Shown piece after piece: positions 17,582 through 26,691 of a stretch of 64,000 nt of DNA. Position 1 is the stretch's first letter. Every line of letters begins with the position of its first letter. Source of the stretch: an uncultured Bacillota bacterium (GTDB lineage: Bacteria > Bacillota_I > Bacilli_A > RF39 > UBA660); assembly GCA_905205665.1 (NCBI GenBank), contig CAJLEF010000006.1, forward strand, positions 1 to 64,000, read 5' to 3'. A program made the position numbers and the translations under genes. The notes under the pieces are model-generated. The model searched no databases. It saw nothing but the letters and a program-made list of their open reading frames with translations, and had not been told where the DNA came from.

Positions 17582-17923
17582 TTAAACTAACTCTAATTTA
17601 ACTTGTAAAGCGTCATCGCCAATACGTTCTTTGATTTTAATGATACGAGTATATCCACCATTACGGTCTTGATATTTAGGTGCTAGTTCATTAAATATTT
17701 TACTAACAACTTCGTTATCATTATGGAAGAAAGCTAAAGCTTTTCTTCTAGAAACTAATGTTCCTCTTTTACCATAAGTAATCATTTTTTCAACAAATTT
17801 ACGAACTTCTTTAGCTCTTGCTTCTGTTGTAATAACACTACCTTCTAAGATAACAGTTTTAGAAAGTCCTGCTAAAATGCTTCTTCTTTGACGAGTTTCT
17901 CTTCCTAATTTTCTATAAGCCAT
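17582..17923 (-). CDS. rplQ: 50S ribosomal protein L17
   Basis: 113 residues. The signature MAYRKLGRETRQRRS-LAGL start and the C-terminal GGYTRIIKIKERIGDDA segment are clear. L17 lies near the peptide exit of the 50S subunit. It is the last gene of the S10-spc-alpha superoperon, 14 bases after rpoA. Confidence 0.97.
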   Translation of the reverse strand: MAYRKLGRETRQRRSILAGLSKTVILEGSVITTEARAKEVRKFVEKMITYGKRGTLVSRRKALAFFHNDNEVVSKIFNELAPKYQDRNGGYTRIIKIKERIGDDALQVKLELV

Positions 17924-17937
17924 TTCGTTTTACCTCC

Positions 17938-18882
17938 TTATTCGTGGAACTTAAGTCCCATTTCTTCAACTTTGTCTAATACTTCTTTTAAAGATTTTTT
18001 ACCTAAGTTACGGATTTTTGTAACTTCTACTTCTTTTTTGTTGATTAAATCTTGAACCGTATGAATTCCTGCTCTTTTTAAGCAATTATAAGCACGTACA
18101 GAGAATTCAATTTCTTCAATTGGTGTTTCTAAAGTTTTAGTAATTGTATCAACTTTCTTTTCACTCATAAGACCGGCAACATCACTAATGGCATTTAAAT
18201 CAGCCACAATACTGAAATGTTCAATCAAAATTTTACCAGCTAAAGCCATAGATTCTTCTGGAGTAATACTTCCATTTGTTTCAACTTCCATAATTAATTT
18301 ATCGAAGTTTTCATTATGACCAACACGAGCACCTTCTACTTCATAGTTTACTCTTTCAACTGGTGAATATAATGAGTCGATAGCAATAACACCTGGTTTG
18401 TCTTCAGCATAAAGTTTTTGATTTTCTTTAGAATCGACATAACCTTTACCATTATTGCATGTGATTTCAATATCAATTTTACCACCTTCAACTAAGTTAC
18501 AAATAACAAAGTCGGGATTAATAATTTCAATATCTTGATCATGTTCAATCATACCTGCGGTAACAGGTCCTGGAGTATTTGCAGAAAGGTGCATTACTTT
18601 TGGTTCTTCTGAATGATTTTTTAAAACAACACTTTTAAAGTTCAATACAATAGCAGTTACGTCTTCATAAACACCGTCAATTTTTTGGAATTCATGTAAA
18701 ACGCCATCGATTTTAATCGTATTGATAGCACATCCAGGCATACTTGATAACATAACTCTTCTTAAAGCAGTACCAATTGTATGACCAAAACCTCTTTCAA
18801 GGGGTTCTAATACAAACTTACCATAGTGATTACTATCTTGATATTCCGCAATTTTATAATCTGGTTTTTCAAATTTAATCAT
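17938..18882 (-). CDS. rpoA: DNA-directed RNA polymerase subunit alpha
   Basis: 314 residues, with the two-domain layout: assembly domain (FVLEPLERGFGHTIGTALRR at 27-46), linker, and C-terminal domain with EFSVRAYNCLKRAGI and KIRNLGKKSLKEV that bind UP elements and activators. Start chosen at the second ATG (18882), eight bases after AGGA; an ATG two codons earlier is possible. Confidence 0.97.
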   Translation of the reverse strand: MIKFEKPDYKIAEYQDSNHYGKFVLEPLERGFGHTIGTALRRVMLSSMPGCAINTIKIDGVLHEFQKIDGVYEDVTAIVLNFKSVVLKNHSEEPKVMHLSANTPGPVTAGMIEHDQDIEIINPDFVICNLVEGGKIDIEITCNNGKGYVDSKENQKLYAEDKPGVIAIDSLYSPVERVNYEVEGARVGHNENFDKLIMEVETNGSITPEESMALAGKILIEHFSIVADLNAISDVAGLMSEKKVDTITKTLETPIEEIEFSVRAYNCLKRAGIHTVQDLINKKEVEVTKIRNLGKKSLKEVLDKVEEMGLKFHE

Positions 18883-18903
18883 AATCATTTTCCTTTCCGA
18901 GAA

Positions 18904-19287
18904 CTAATTTCTTGGTCTTTTTGGTGGACGGCATCCATTATGAGGAACTGGTGTTTCATCAATAATACTTGTTACTTCAATACCAACAGCTTGTAATTGA
19001 CGAATAGCATTTTCTCTTCCTGCTCCTAAACCTTTAACATGTACTTCAACTTTTTTTACACCACAATCCATAGCGGCACGACCACAAGCTTCAGCACTTG
19101 TACCAGCTGCAAAAGGAGTTTTCTTTTTAGAACCCTTGTATCCAATAGTACCAGCACTTGCCCAACTAATAACATTACCTTCTTTATCTGTAATAGTTAC
19201 GATAGTGTTATTATATGTTGATTTAATATGAGCAACGGCCTCAGGAATATTTTTCTTAACTTTTCTTTTTCTTCTATTATATGCCAT
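18904..19287 (-). CDS. rpsK: 30S ribosomal protein S11
   Basis: 127 residues, full length. AHIKSTYNNTIVTITD and the C-terminal DETPVPHNGCRPPKRPR are diagnostic. It sits in the 30S platform. Order rpsM-rpsK-rpoA-rplQ is the standard alpha operon; rpsD is absent from it, as is usual in Firmicutes. Confidence 0.97.
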   Translation of the reverse strand: MAYNRRKRKVKKNIPEAVAHIKSTYNNTIVTITDKEGNVISWASAGTIGYKGSKKKTPFAAGTSAEACGRAAMDCGVKKVEVHVKGLGAGRENAIRQLQAVGIEVTSIIDETPVPHNGCRPPKRPRN

Positions 19288-19300
19288 AATCTAAAACCTC

Positions 19301-19675
19301 CTATTTACCTGCTTTTTTCTTATTAGCAACAACTTTACCCTTACCTTTTCTTGTACGAGCGTTTCTGCTAGTTCTTTGTCCTCTTACAGGAAGTCCTTTT
19401 TTGTGACGAACTCCTTGATATGAGTTAATTTCCATTTTTTCTTTAATGCTCATTTGAACTTCACGACGTAGATCACCTTCTACAACATGATTATCAATTT
19501 CTTTACGAAGAGCTTGGATATCTTCGTCTGTTAAATCTTTAACTTTGCGGTCAGCTGGAACGCCAGCTTTTGCACAAATAGTTTTTGCTAAAGGTCTACC
19601 AATACCATAAATACTAGTTAAACCAATGCATACATGTTTTTCGTTTGGTAATTCGATATTTTTAATTCTTGCCAT
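19301..19675 (-). CDS. rpsM: 30S ribosomal protein S13
   Basis: 124 residues. TSIYGIGRPLAKTIC, then GDLRREV and the basic tail RGQRTSRNARTRKGKGK are typical of S13, which contacts the 50S subunit and the P-site tRNA. Located 9 bases after rpmJ. Confidence 0.97.
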   Translation of the reverse strand: MARIKNIELPNEKHVCIGLTSIYGIGRPLAKTICAKAGVPADRKVKDLTDEDIQALRKEIDNHVVEGDLRREVQMSIKEKMEINSYQGVRHKKGLPVRGQRTSRNARTRKGKGKVVANKKKAGK

Positions 19676-19684
19676 AACTTTCCT

Positions 19685-19801
19685 CTACTTTCCTTGTACT
19701 TGTTTGTGTTTTGGATTTTCACAAATAACCATAACTTTACCATTTCTTCTAATTACTTTACATTTCTTACATATTGGTTTTACTGATGCTCTAACTTTCA
19801 T
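19685..19801 (-). CDS. rpmJ: 50S ribosomal protein L36
   Basis: 38 residues, read directly from the sequence between infA and rpsM: start ATG at 19801, stop TAG at 19685-19687. It has the four zinc ligands of the zinc-binding form (CKKC at 11-14, C27 and H32). The family length is 37-38. It has a GGAGG-type site upstream. Confidence 0.95.
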   Translation of the reverse strand: MKVRASVKPICKKCKVIRRNGKVMVICENPKHKQVQGK

Positions 19802-19813
19802 AATTTACCTCCA

Positions 19814-20104
19814 TTATCTTTTATTCCATGTAATGCGCCCACGTGTTAAATCGTAAGGAGAAAGTTCAATAGTGACTGTATCACCTGGTAGAATACGAAT
19901 CATATTAACGCGCATTTTACCAGAAACGTAGGCCTCTACAGTATATCCATTTGGTAGTTCTACTAAGTAATCTCCGCCTTTTAAGACATCTACTACTTTT
20001 CCTTCTACTTCTAATTTGTCGGATTTCGTATTATTCACTTGATGTTTGTTCTTTACAACGTCTTTGCTTTGTAAATTGCTTTTTCGATCATTTTTTTTCG
20101 CCAT
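19814..20104 (-). CDS. infA: Translation initiation factor IF-1 with N-terminal extension
   Basis: 96 residues instead of the usual 72. The S1-like OB domain (about 29-96: DKLEVEGKVVDVLKGG to LTRGRITW) is normal. An extra ~24 residues rich in Lys, Asn and Ser precede it. The start is well supported by AGGAGA upstream of the ATG and no internal start with a good site is visible. The extension is lysine-rich and probably flexible; its role is unknown. Confidence 0.93.
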   Translation of the reverse strand: MAKKNDRKSNLQSKDVVKNKHQVNNTKSDKLEVEGKVVDVLKGGDYLVELPNGYTVEAYVSGKMRVNMIRILPGDTVTIELSPYDLTRGRITWNKR

Positions 20105-20110
20105 AAATTT

Positions 20111-20854
20111 CTATTCTCCTGTTAAAATTTCATACCCATCTTTGGTTACACAGACAGTATGTTCAAAGTGACATGAAAAACTTTCATCTTCTGTCACAAT
20201 TGTCCAATCGTTATCCAACATAACGACTTCTTTACGTCCTAAATTAAGCATGGGTTCTATTGCTAAAACCATTCCTTCTTTTAAAACGGGACCTTTATGT
20301 GCTTCTCCATAATTAGGTACATCAGGTTCTTCATGCATATCGGTTCCAATTCCATGTCCCACTAGTTCTTCTACAACAGATAAACCATGAGCATGAGCAT
20401 AGGTTTCAATCGCGTTTGATATGTCCCCAATACGATTACCTGGTTTCACACATTTGATACCTTCATATAAAGCTTGTTCTGTATCAATAACCATTTGTTT
20501 TACTTTCTCATCGACATTTCCTACAAGATAAGTTCTGGTCATATCTGACTCATATCCTGCTTTTCGTACTGTAAAATCAAGTTTTACAATATCGCCATCT
20601 TTTAAACGACGGTTACCAGGAATTCCATGAACCACTTCATCATTTATACAAATGCAAGCATGGCCTGGAAATCCTTCATAGCCGTAACAAGACGCGATGC
20701 CTCCGTGACTTACAATAAAATCATTGATTTTTTTGTCTAATTCTTTAGTTGTAATACCAGGACGTATATATTTCTCCATCTCTTTATGAGCTAGAAAATT
20801 AATATGTCCGGCTTCTTTCATTAATTTTATTTCTCGTTCACTTCTAATGTTCAT
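20111..20854 (-). CDS. map: Type I methionine aminopeptidase
   Basis: Removes N-terminal Met from new proteins. 247 residues. The two-metal site is seen: KLDFTV and ESDMTRTY supply the two Asp, GHGIG the His, then AIEPM and the C-terminal FEHTV the Glu residues. Placed between adk and infA, with an 11-base overlap with adk. Confidence 0.96.
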   Translation of the reverse strand: MNIRSEREIKLMKEAGHINFLAHKEMEKYIRPGITTKELDKKINDFIVSHGGIASCYGYEGFPGHACICINDEVVHGIPGNRRLKDGDIVKLDFTVRKAGYESDMTRTYLVGNVDEKVKQMVIDTEQALYEGIKCVKPGNRIGDISNAIETYAHAHGLSVVEELVGHGIGTDMHEEPDVPNYGEAHKGPVLKEGMVLAIEPMLNLGRKEVVMLDNDWTIVTEDESFSCHFEHTVCVTKDGYEILTGE

Positions 20855-21491
20855 CGACGATTCTCCTTAAATTTTTGAGAGCTTCTGTTTGGTCGACTTC
20901 ATTATTTTGAAGTACTTCTAACATTCCTTTTTCTTTATAAAAAGATACTACCGGATGTGTATTGCTCTCATATTCTTGATAACGAATCATAAAAGACTCT
21001 AGATTGTCATCATCACGGTGAATAAGTGTTGCACCGCAATTATCGCAAATATTATCAATACCTGGTTTAAATTCTTTTATTCTACTGTTGTAGCTGCGAT
21101 GACACTTCGGACAAATTTGTCTACCTACCACACGGTCTATTAAAATCGCCTTTTCTACATCTAAATAAATAACAACAACCTTAGAATGCTCTAAACCAGA
21201 CAATATTATATCAAGTTTTTGAGCTTGTTGCAATGTTCTTGGCACACCATCTAAAATAAATGGTCTGTCTTTATGCAAAGTTTTTAATTTTTTTGCAACC
21301 ATTTCCATAATCATGTCATCAGAAACTAAATGACCTGATTTTAAAAATTCATTTAACTCTTCATTATTCTTGGCTTCTTCACGTAAAAGATCACCTGTTG
21401 AAATATGTTCATAGTTAAATGTATCAATTAAATAATCACTTAATGTGCCCTTACCCCCAGCAGGAGGAGCAAGAAAAATAACATTTTTCAT
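20844..21491 (-). CDS. adk: Adenylate kinase
   Basis: 215 residues. Catalyses AMP + ATP to 2 ADP. The LID carries a zinc site (CPKCHRSY and CDNCG). The P-loop reads APPAGGKGT, so the first glycine of the usual GPPGAGKGT is alanine and the next residues are shuffled, an unusual variant. GDLLREE, VDGVPRT-type ILDGVPRTLQQA and DRVVGR are normal. The start overlaps the secY stop by one base. Confidence 0.95.
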   Translation of the reverse strand: MKNVIFLAPPAGGKGTLSDYLIDTFNYEHISTGDLLREEAKNNEELNEFLKSGHLVSDDMIMEMVAKKLKTLHKDRPFILDGVPRTLQQAQKLDIILSGLEHSKVVVIYLDVEKAILIDRVVGRQICPKCHRSYNSRIKEFKPGIDNICDNCGATLIHRDDDNLESFMIRYQEYESNTHPVVSFYKEKGMLEVLQNNEVDQTEALKNLRRIVDEH

Positions 21492-22762
21492 TACTTCATC
21501 CTTCTGTTTGAATAAGTACGGGCAACCATTCCACTTTGAATTTGTTTAAACGTTTCAATAGCCACACCGACAACAATTAAGATACCGGTTCCACCAATCG
21601 CGATAGATTGACTTAATCCTGTAAGATTTGAAATTAAAATAGGTAATCCTGCTAAAACAGCAATAAAGATACTTCCTACTAAAGTAAGTCTGCCAACAAC
21701 TTTATTAATATATTTAGTTGTTTCCACACCAGGTCTTACCCCTGGAATGTAAGCGCCACTTTTATTTAAATCTTTACTCATTTCTTCAGGATTCATAGCC
21801 ATGAAGGTATAAAAATAACTGAAGAAAACGATTAAGGCAATATAAAGTACAAAACCTGTTGGTGACGTATATAAAATATAGTTACTAACAAAGTCAATCG
21901 CACTTTGATTGCCAATTAAATTAACAATAATAGATGGAATAGTAAGTAACATGGAAGCAAAGATAACAGGCATAACTCCTGCATAATTTATCTTTAAAGG
22001 TAAATAAGATTCTTTTGCTTTATATGCACTTACTGTTTTATTTGCATATTGAATAGGAATTCTTCTTTCAGCTAAGGTAATCCATACAATACCAACAATA
22101 ACTAATAAGTACATGATAAGGTAACATATGAAGAATAATATTCCTAACCAAGAAGCATAACTAGCGCTGGTTACAAAAGCATTGTAAGCTCCTGTAAATA
22201 CAGCTGGAAGACTTAAAACGATACTGGCCATAATTAGAAGTGATTGACCATTACCAATACCTTTATTTGTAATTTGATCACCTAACCAAAGTAGGAAAGA
22301 TGTTCCAGCACTCATAATAAGAGTGATTTTTAAAACCATGTCAACATCCTTAACATTAAGTAAGAAAACCGTTAAAACATAAGATTGAATAAAGGCTAGG
22401 ATAATTCCTAAATATCTTGTGATACGATTAATTTTTTGTCTTCCAACATATCCTTGTTCTTTTAACTCTTTAAAGTATGGAATGATATCCATAGTGAGTA
22501 ACTGAGTAATAATTGAAGCATTAATATATGGGGTTACACCAAGACCAAAGATTGAGAATTTATCAAAACCCCCACCACTCATTAAGTTAAAAATACCCAT
22601 AAAGCCTAATGATCCATATAAGGAATCAAGCCAAGGTGTTGCCCACACAATTGTGATGCCACACCCAATACAGTACATTCCTAAAACGAGTAACGTAAAC
22701 AAAATTCTTTTTCTAAGATCTTTGACGTCTTTGGAAAAAAATCTGGATAACCCTTTTTTCAT
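21491..22762 (-). CDS. secY: Preprotein translocase subunit SecY
   Basis: 423 residues, ten predicted membrane helices; central channel subunit of the Sec translocon. LGVTPYINASIITQLL, the NGQSLLIMASI region and RPGVETTKYI are family-typical. It lies between rplO and adk as in other Firmicutes. Confidence 0.97.
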   Translation of the reverse strand: MKKGLSRFFSKDVKDLRKRILFTLLVLGMYCIGCGITIVWATPWLDSLYGSLGFMGIFNLMSGGGFDKFSIFGLGVTPYINASIITQLLTMDIIPYFKELKEQGYVGRQKINRITRYLGIILAFIQSYVLTVFLLNVKDVDMVLKITLIMSAGTSFLLWLGDQITNKGIGNGQSLLIMASIVLSLPAVFTGAYNAFVTSASYASWLGILFFICYLIMYLLVIVGIVWITLAERRIPIQYANKTVSAYKAKESYLPLKINYAGVMPVIFASMLLTIPSIIVNLIGNQSAIDFVSNYILYTSPTGFVLYIALIVFFSYFYTFMAMNPEEMSKDLNKSGAYIPGVRPGVETTKYINKVVGRLTLVGSIFIAVLAGLPILISNLTGLSQSIAIGGTGILIVVGVAIETFKQIQSGMVARTYSNRRMK

Positions 22763-22763
22763 A

Positions 22764-23207
22764 TTAGATCACCTCAGTTTTTCCACCAGACTCTTCAATT
22801 TTAGTCACAGCGATACTTGAAAAACGACTAGCTTTTACAGTCAATTTTTTTGTCAAAGTACCATTTGCTAAAACTTTAACTCCATTTAATTGTTTTTTAA
22901 TAATTCCTTTTTCTTTTAATACTTCTGGAGTAACAACGTCTCCATCATTGAAGTATTTATCTAAATCACTTAAGTTAATAACTGCGTATTTTGTTTCAAA
23001 ACGCGTATTCTTAAATCCTCTTTTTGGAAGTCTTCTATATAAAGGAGATTGTCCACCTTGGAACCAAGCTGAGATACTAACACCACTTCTTGATTTTTGA
23101 CCTTTTTCTCCATGAGTAGAAGTCTTACCCATTCCAGACCCAGGTCCACGACCAACACGTTTTGTATTTTTAAGTTCTTTAGTTTTAGGTAAACTTTCTA
23201 ATCTCAT
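22764..23207 (-). CDS. rplO: 50S ribosomal protein L15
   Basis: 147 residues. KRVGRGPGSGMGKTSTHGEKGQ and RLPKRGF are diagnostic. Its ATG overlaps the rpsE stop by one base. In most bacteria rpmD (L30) lies between rpsE and rplO; there is no room for it here. Confidence 0.97.
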   Translation of the reverse strand: MRLESLPKTKELKNTKRVGRGPGSGMGKTSTHGEKGQKSRSGVSISAWFQGGQSPLYRRLPKRGFKNTRFETKYAVINLSDLDKYFNDGDVVTPEVLKEKGIIKKQLNGVKVLANGTLTKKLTVKASRFSSIAVTKIEESGGKTEVI

Positions 23208-23710
23208 TATAACTCCTCAACTTTCTTTCCTCTTAAAGCTGCAATTTTTGCAGGAGTACGTTCGCTTTTTAAAGCTTCTAAAGTAGCTTTAGCAACATTA
23301 ACTTTTGTATTGCTGCCTAAACTTTTTGATACGATATCTTTAACACCAGCAAGTTCTAAGACTGCACGAGCAGCACCACCAGCGATAACACCAGTACCTT
23401 CTTTAGCAGGTTTAATTAAGACAACAGCACGTCCAACTTTACCTGTTGCTTCATGAGGAATGGTACGAGCATCTTGAAGGGCAACACGAGTAACATTTTT
23501 GTTAGCAGCTTTTGAAGCTTTAGCGATTGCATCATTAACTTCATTAGCTTTTCCAGTACCCATACCAACTAGGCCTTTACGGTTACCAACAACAACAGTA
23601 GCAGAGAAACGGAAATGTCTTCCACCTTTTGTAACTTTGGTAACACGACTAAGGTTAATAACTTTTTCTTCCAATAATTTTTTCTTTGGATCCATATTTT
23701 GTCTAGCCAT
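23207..23710 (-). CDS. rpsE: 30S ribosomal protein S5
   Basis: 167 residues. The S5 N-terminal double-stranded RNA domain (LEEKVINLSRVTKVTKGGRH) and GGAARAVLELAGV-KDIVSKSLGS are clear. It helps decoding fidelity. Directly abuts rplO. Confidence 0.97.
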   Translation of the reverse strand: MARQNMDPKKKLLEEKVINLSRVTKVTKGGRHFRFSATVVVGNRKGLVGMGTGKANEVNDAIAKASKAANKNVTRVALQDARTIPHEATGKVGRAVVLIKPAKEGTGVIAGGAARAVLELAGVKDIVSKSLGSNTKVNVAKATLEALKSERTPAKIAALRGKKVEEL

Positions 23711-23721
23711 TTTGTACCCTC

Positions 23722-24075
23722 CTAAAACTCTAAGCCGTTTTCACGTGCAGCGTCTGCTAAAGCAGCGACACGTCCATGATAAAGATATCCACCTCTATCG
23801 AAAACAACTTTTTCTATTTTTTTTGCTTTACATTTTGTAGCAATATCTTTACCTACAGCTTTAGCTGATTCGATATTACCACCATTGATTTTTAATTCTT
23901 TTGATGAAGAGCTAACTAAAGTGATACCGTTTACATCATCAATAACTTGAGCATAAATTTCTTTATTAGAACGGAAAACGTTTAAACGAGGCATTTCGCT
24001 TGTACCAGAAATTGTTTTACGAACTCTAGCATGTCTTCTTAAACGTGCCGTATTTTTAGATTCTTTCTTTATCAT
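23722..24075 (-). CDS. rplR: 50S ribosomal protein L18
   Basis: 117 residues. RHARVRKTISGTSEMPRL and FDRGGYLYHGRVAALADAAR are typical. L18 binds 5S rRNA. In standard order after rplF. Confidence 0.97.
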   Translation of the reverse strand: MIKKESKNTARLRRHARVRKTISGTSEMPRLNVFRSNKEIYAQVIDDVNGITLVSSSSKELKINGGNIESAKAVGKDIATKCKAKKIEKVVFDRGGYLYHGRVAALADAARENGLEF

Positions 24076-24083
24076 ATTCTCAC

Positions 24084-24623
24084 CTACTTAGCCGCTTTCT
24101 TTCCTTCTTTACGACGGATATGTTCGCCTTTATATCGAATTCCTTTTCCTTTGTAAGGTTCTGGACTTCTTAATTTACGAATATTTGCCGCAAATTCAGA
24201 TACTTTTTGTTTATCAATACCAGAAAGTTCAATTTCGGTATTGCTAATTGATTTTACTTCAATTCCTTCTGGACAAACCATTTCTACTGGATGTGAAAAA
24301 CCAGCAGTAACACCTATTTTGTTTCCAGAAACATTGAAACGATAACCCACACCAACGATTTCTAATCCTTTTGTGTAACCTTCTGATACACCAATTAACA
24401 TATTTTTAATAAGTGAATTTGTTGTACCATACATAACGTTTGCACGAGGAGTAGCGTTAGCTGGTTTGGTTTCAATAACATCTTCACCAATTGTTACAAC
24501 AACAAGTGGATCGATAGTTAAATTTAATGAACCTTTTCCTGATTTAACAGTTAAAAGATTTTTTTCTAAAGTTACTTCAACACCAGTTGGGATACTAAGT
24601 TTTCTATTACCAATTCTACTCAT
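24084..24623 (-). CDS. rplF: 50S ribosomal protein L6
   Basis: 179 residues, two L6 repeats. IGNRKLSIPTGVEV and the C-terminal PEPYKGKGIRYKGEHIR-KEGK are diagnostic. L6 lies near the factor-binding site of the 50S subunit. Confidence 0.97.
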   Translation of the reverse strand: MSRIGNRKLSIPTGVEVTLEKNLLTVKSGKGSLNLTIDPLVVVTIGEDVIETKPANATPRANVMYGTTNSLIKNMLIGVSEGYTKGLEIVGVGYRFNVSGNKIGVTAGFSHPVEMVCPEGIEVKSISNTEIELSGIDKQKVSEFAANIRKLRSPEPYKGKGIRYKGEHIRRKEGKKAAK

Positions 24624-24632
24624 AGATTTTCC

Positions 24633-25028
24633 TTACCAAATATAGGCAAGTACTTCGCCTCCTAACTTAGCATTTCTAGCTTCTTTATCAGTCATAAGTC
24701 CTTTTGAAGTTGAAATAATTGCAATTCCTAAACCGTTTAAAACGTATGGAATTTCATCAACTTTTGCATAAACACGTAAACCAGATTTACTAATTCTTTT
24801 TAAACCTGTAATAACTCTTTCTTTACGGTCACCATATTTTAAAGTGATTGTCATTTTGTCACCATTTACGTTTTCAGTATATTCGTAATCAGCAATATAA
24901 CCTTCTCTTTTTAAAATATCAGCAATACCACGAGTCATCTTAGTACCAAGAACTTCAACTGTATCATATTTTAATTGATTTGCATTACGGATTCTTGTAA
25001 GCATATCAGAAATTTTATCTGCTACCAT
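24633..25028 (-). CDS. rpsH: 30S ribosomal protein S8
   Basis: 131 residues. ISDMLTRIRNANQ, and the end with STSKGLMTDKEARNAKLGGE-LAYIW are family hallmarks. S8 binds 16S rRNA and is a known spc-operon regulator in E. coli; whether it does so here is not visible. Confidence 0.97.
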   Translation of the reverse strand: MVADKISDMLTRIRNANQLKYDTVEVLGTKMTRGIADILKREGYIADYEYTENVNGDKMTITLKYGDRKERVITGLKRISKSGLRVYAKVDEIPYVLNGLGIAIISTSKGLMTDKEARNAKLGGEVLAYIW

Positions 25029-25040
25029 AAGTACACCCTC

Positions 25041-25226
25041 CTACCAACTTGCTTTCTTTACGCCAGGAATCTTACCTTCATTGGCAAGTTCTCTGAAGCA
25101 AATACGACATAAATGATATTTACGTAGAACACCATGAGGTCTTCCACAACGTTCACATCTTGTATAAGCACGAGAGCTAAACTTAGGTGTGCGTGATTGT
25201 TTTACTTTTAAACTTGTTTTTGCCAT
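25041..25226 (-). CDS. rpsZ: 30S ribosomal protein S14, zinc type
   Basis: 61 residues, the short type. Zinc ligands CERC and CRIC lie near 24-27 and 40-43. This is the form used by most low-GC Gram-positive bacteria. Located between rplE and rpsH. Confidence 0.96.
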   Translation of the reverse strand: MAKTSLKVKQSRTPKFSSRAYTRCERCGRPHGVLRKYHLCRICFRELANEGKIPGVKKASW

Positions 25227-25235
25227 AGTGTCCTC

Positions 25236-25775
25236 CTATCCTTTGAAAGGCATCTTAAATCCTGCAAGTAATGCCTTAGCTTCTTCGTTTGTATGAGCTG
25301 TTGTTACCATAACAATATCCATACCACGAATTTTTAAAATATTATCGTATACGATTTCTGGGAAAATTAATTGTTCTTTAATTCCTAATGTATAGTTACC
25401 ATGTCCATCAAAAGCATTTTTTGATACCCCACGGAAGTCTCTTACACGAGGAAGAGCAACACGAATTAATTTTTCTAAGAAAATATACATTTTTTCACCA
25501 CGAAGTGTTGTTTTAACACCTATAGGTTGTCCTTCACGGATTTTAAATCCAGCGATTGATTTATGTGCTTTTGTAATAACTGCTTTTTGACCAGTAATAG
25601 CTTCTAAGTCTTTTAATGCAGCTTCGATATACTTTTCATCAGCATGACCTTCGCCAACACCAATGTTGATAACAATTTTTTCTAATTTTGGAACTTGCAT
25701 AACTGTCTTGTAATTAAATTCTTTCATAAGAGCAGGAACAATTTCCTTATTATATAATTCTTTATATGTACTCAT
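25236..25775 (-). CDS. rplE: 50S ribosomal protein L5
   Basis: 179 residues. MQVPKLEKIVINIGVGE, GQKAVITKAHKSIAGFKIREG and the C-terminal half (RGMDIVMVTTAHTNEEA) match L5, which contacts 5S rRNA and the P-site tRNA. Confidence 0.97.
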   Translation of the reverse strand: MSTYKELYNKEIVPALMKEFNYKTVMQVPKLEKIVINIGVGEGHADEKYIEAALKDLEAITGQKAVITKAHKSIAGFKIREGQPIGVKTTLRGEKMYIFLEKLIRVALPRVRDFRGVSKNAFDGHGNYTLGIKEQLIFPEIVYDNILKIRGMDIVMVTTAHTNEEAKALLAGFKMPFKG

Positions 25776-25786
25776 AAATTCCCACC

Positions 25787-26038
25787 TTAATCTTTCTTAG
25801 CTTTCTTTTTAGGTTCAGTTTTTTCAATTTTTTTAACGTTAGAAACATGAATTGGAGCTTCCATTTCAACGATTCCACCAACTTGGTTCATTTGATTAGG
25901 TTTTTGATGTTTTTTAACGATGTTAACACCTTCAACAACAACCTTGTCAATTTTCTTTAAGGTTTTCGTAACTTTGCCAGTTTTTCCTTTATCTTTACCA
26001 GCAATAATTAAAACTTCATCATTTACTTTAATTTTCAT
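25787..26038 (-). CDS. rplX: 50S ribosomal protein L24 (short form)
   Basis: 83 residues, about 20 shorter than usual. The KOW motif region (DEVLIIAGKDKGKTGKV) and APIHVSNV are intact, but the C-terminal strand pair of typical L24 is missing and is replaced by a lysine-rich tail. The gene is otherwise in its normal place. Confidence 0.95.
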   Translation of the reverse strand: MKIKVNDEVLIIAGKDKGKTGKVTKTLKKIDKVVVEGVNIVKKHQKPNQMNQVGGIVEMEAPIHVSNVKKIEKTEPKKKAKKD

Positions 26039-26047
26039 TTGAACCTC

Positions 26048-26416
26048 CTATATAACTTCACTTGCTAAAGAAACAATTTTCATGAAATCTTTTTCACGTA
26101 ATTCTCTAGCCACTGGACCTAATACACGTGTACCTACTGGAGTTTTATCGTCTTTAATGATAACACATGCATTGTCATCAAATTTAATATAACTTCCATC
26201 AGCACGACGAACACCTTGTTTACTTCTTACAATAACAGCTTTAACAACTTTTCCTTTTTTTAAGTTTCCATTTGGAATCGCCTTTTTAACAGTACAAACA
26301 ACAATATCTCCGATATTAGCTGTTTTTCTTTTAGATCCACCTAAAGGACGGATAACTAGGACTTCTCTTGCACCAGTGTTATCTGCTACTTTAAGTCTTG
26401 ATTCTTGCATTACCAT
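26048..26416 (-). CDS. rplN: 50S ribosomal protein L14
   Basis: 122 residues. QESRLKVADNTGAREVLVIR and the C-terminal RVLGPVARELREKDFMKIVSLASEV are diagnostic. L14 is part of an inter-subunit bridge. The ATG has AGGAGG upstream. Confidence 0.97.
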   Translation of the reverse strand: MVMQESRLKVADNTGAREVLVIRPLGGSKRKTANIGDIVVCTVKKAIPNGNLKKGKVVKAVIVRSKQGVRRADGSYIKFDDNACVIIKDDKTPVGTRVLGPVARELREKDFMKIVSLASEVI

Positions 26417-26427
26417 AAGATTACCTC

Positions 26428-26691
26428 CTATAATACTACAGCTTCAACTAGTACTTCAACAAGTTCATATCTCTTAGTTTTAGATAATGGTCTTGTTGCT
26501 CTAATTCTTACTGTGTCTCCAACTTTAGCTACATTTTTTTCATCATGTGCTGCGTATTTTTTAGAATATTTTACGCGTTTTCCATATAATGGATGGCTTT
26601 TGTGAGTTTCAACTAAAACGGTAATGGTTTTGTCGTTAGCTGCACTGACAACTTTGCCGACTAATTCTTGTTTTCTACTTTCCGTTTTCAT
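26428..26691 (-). CDS. rpsQ: 30S ribosomal protein S17
   Basis: 87 residues, OB fold. KTITVLVETHKSHPLYGKR-KYSKKYAAHDE and RIRATRPLSKTKRYELVEV are typical. It overlaps rpmC by 17 bases. Confidence 0.97.
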   Translation of the reverse strand: MKTESRKQELVGKVVSAANDKTITVLVETHKSHPLYGKRVKYSKKYAAHDEKNVAKVGDTVRIRATRPLSKTKRYELVEVLVEAVVL

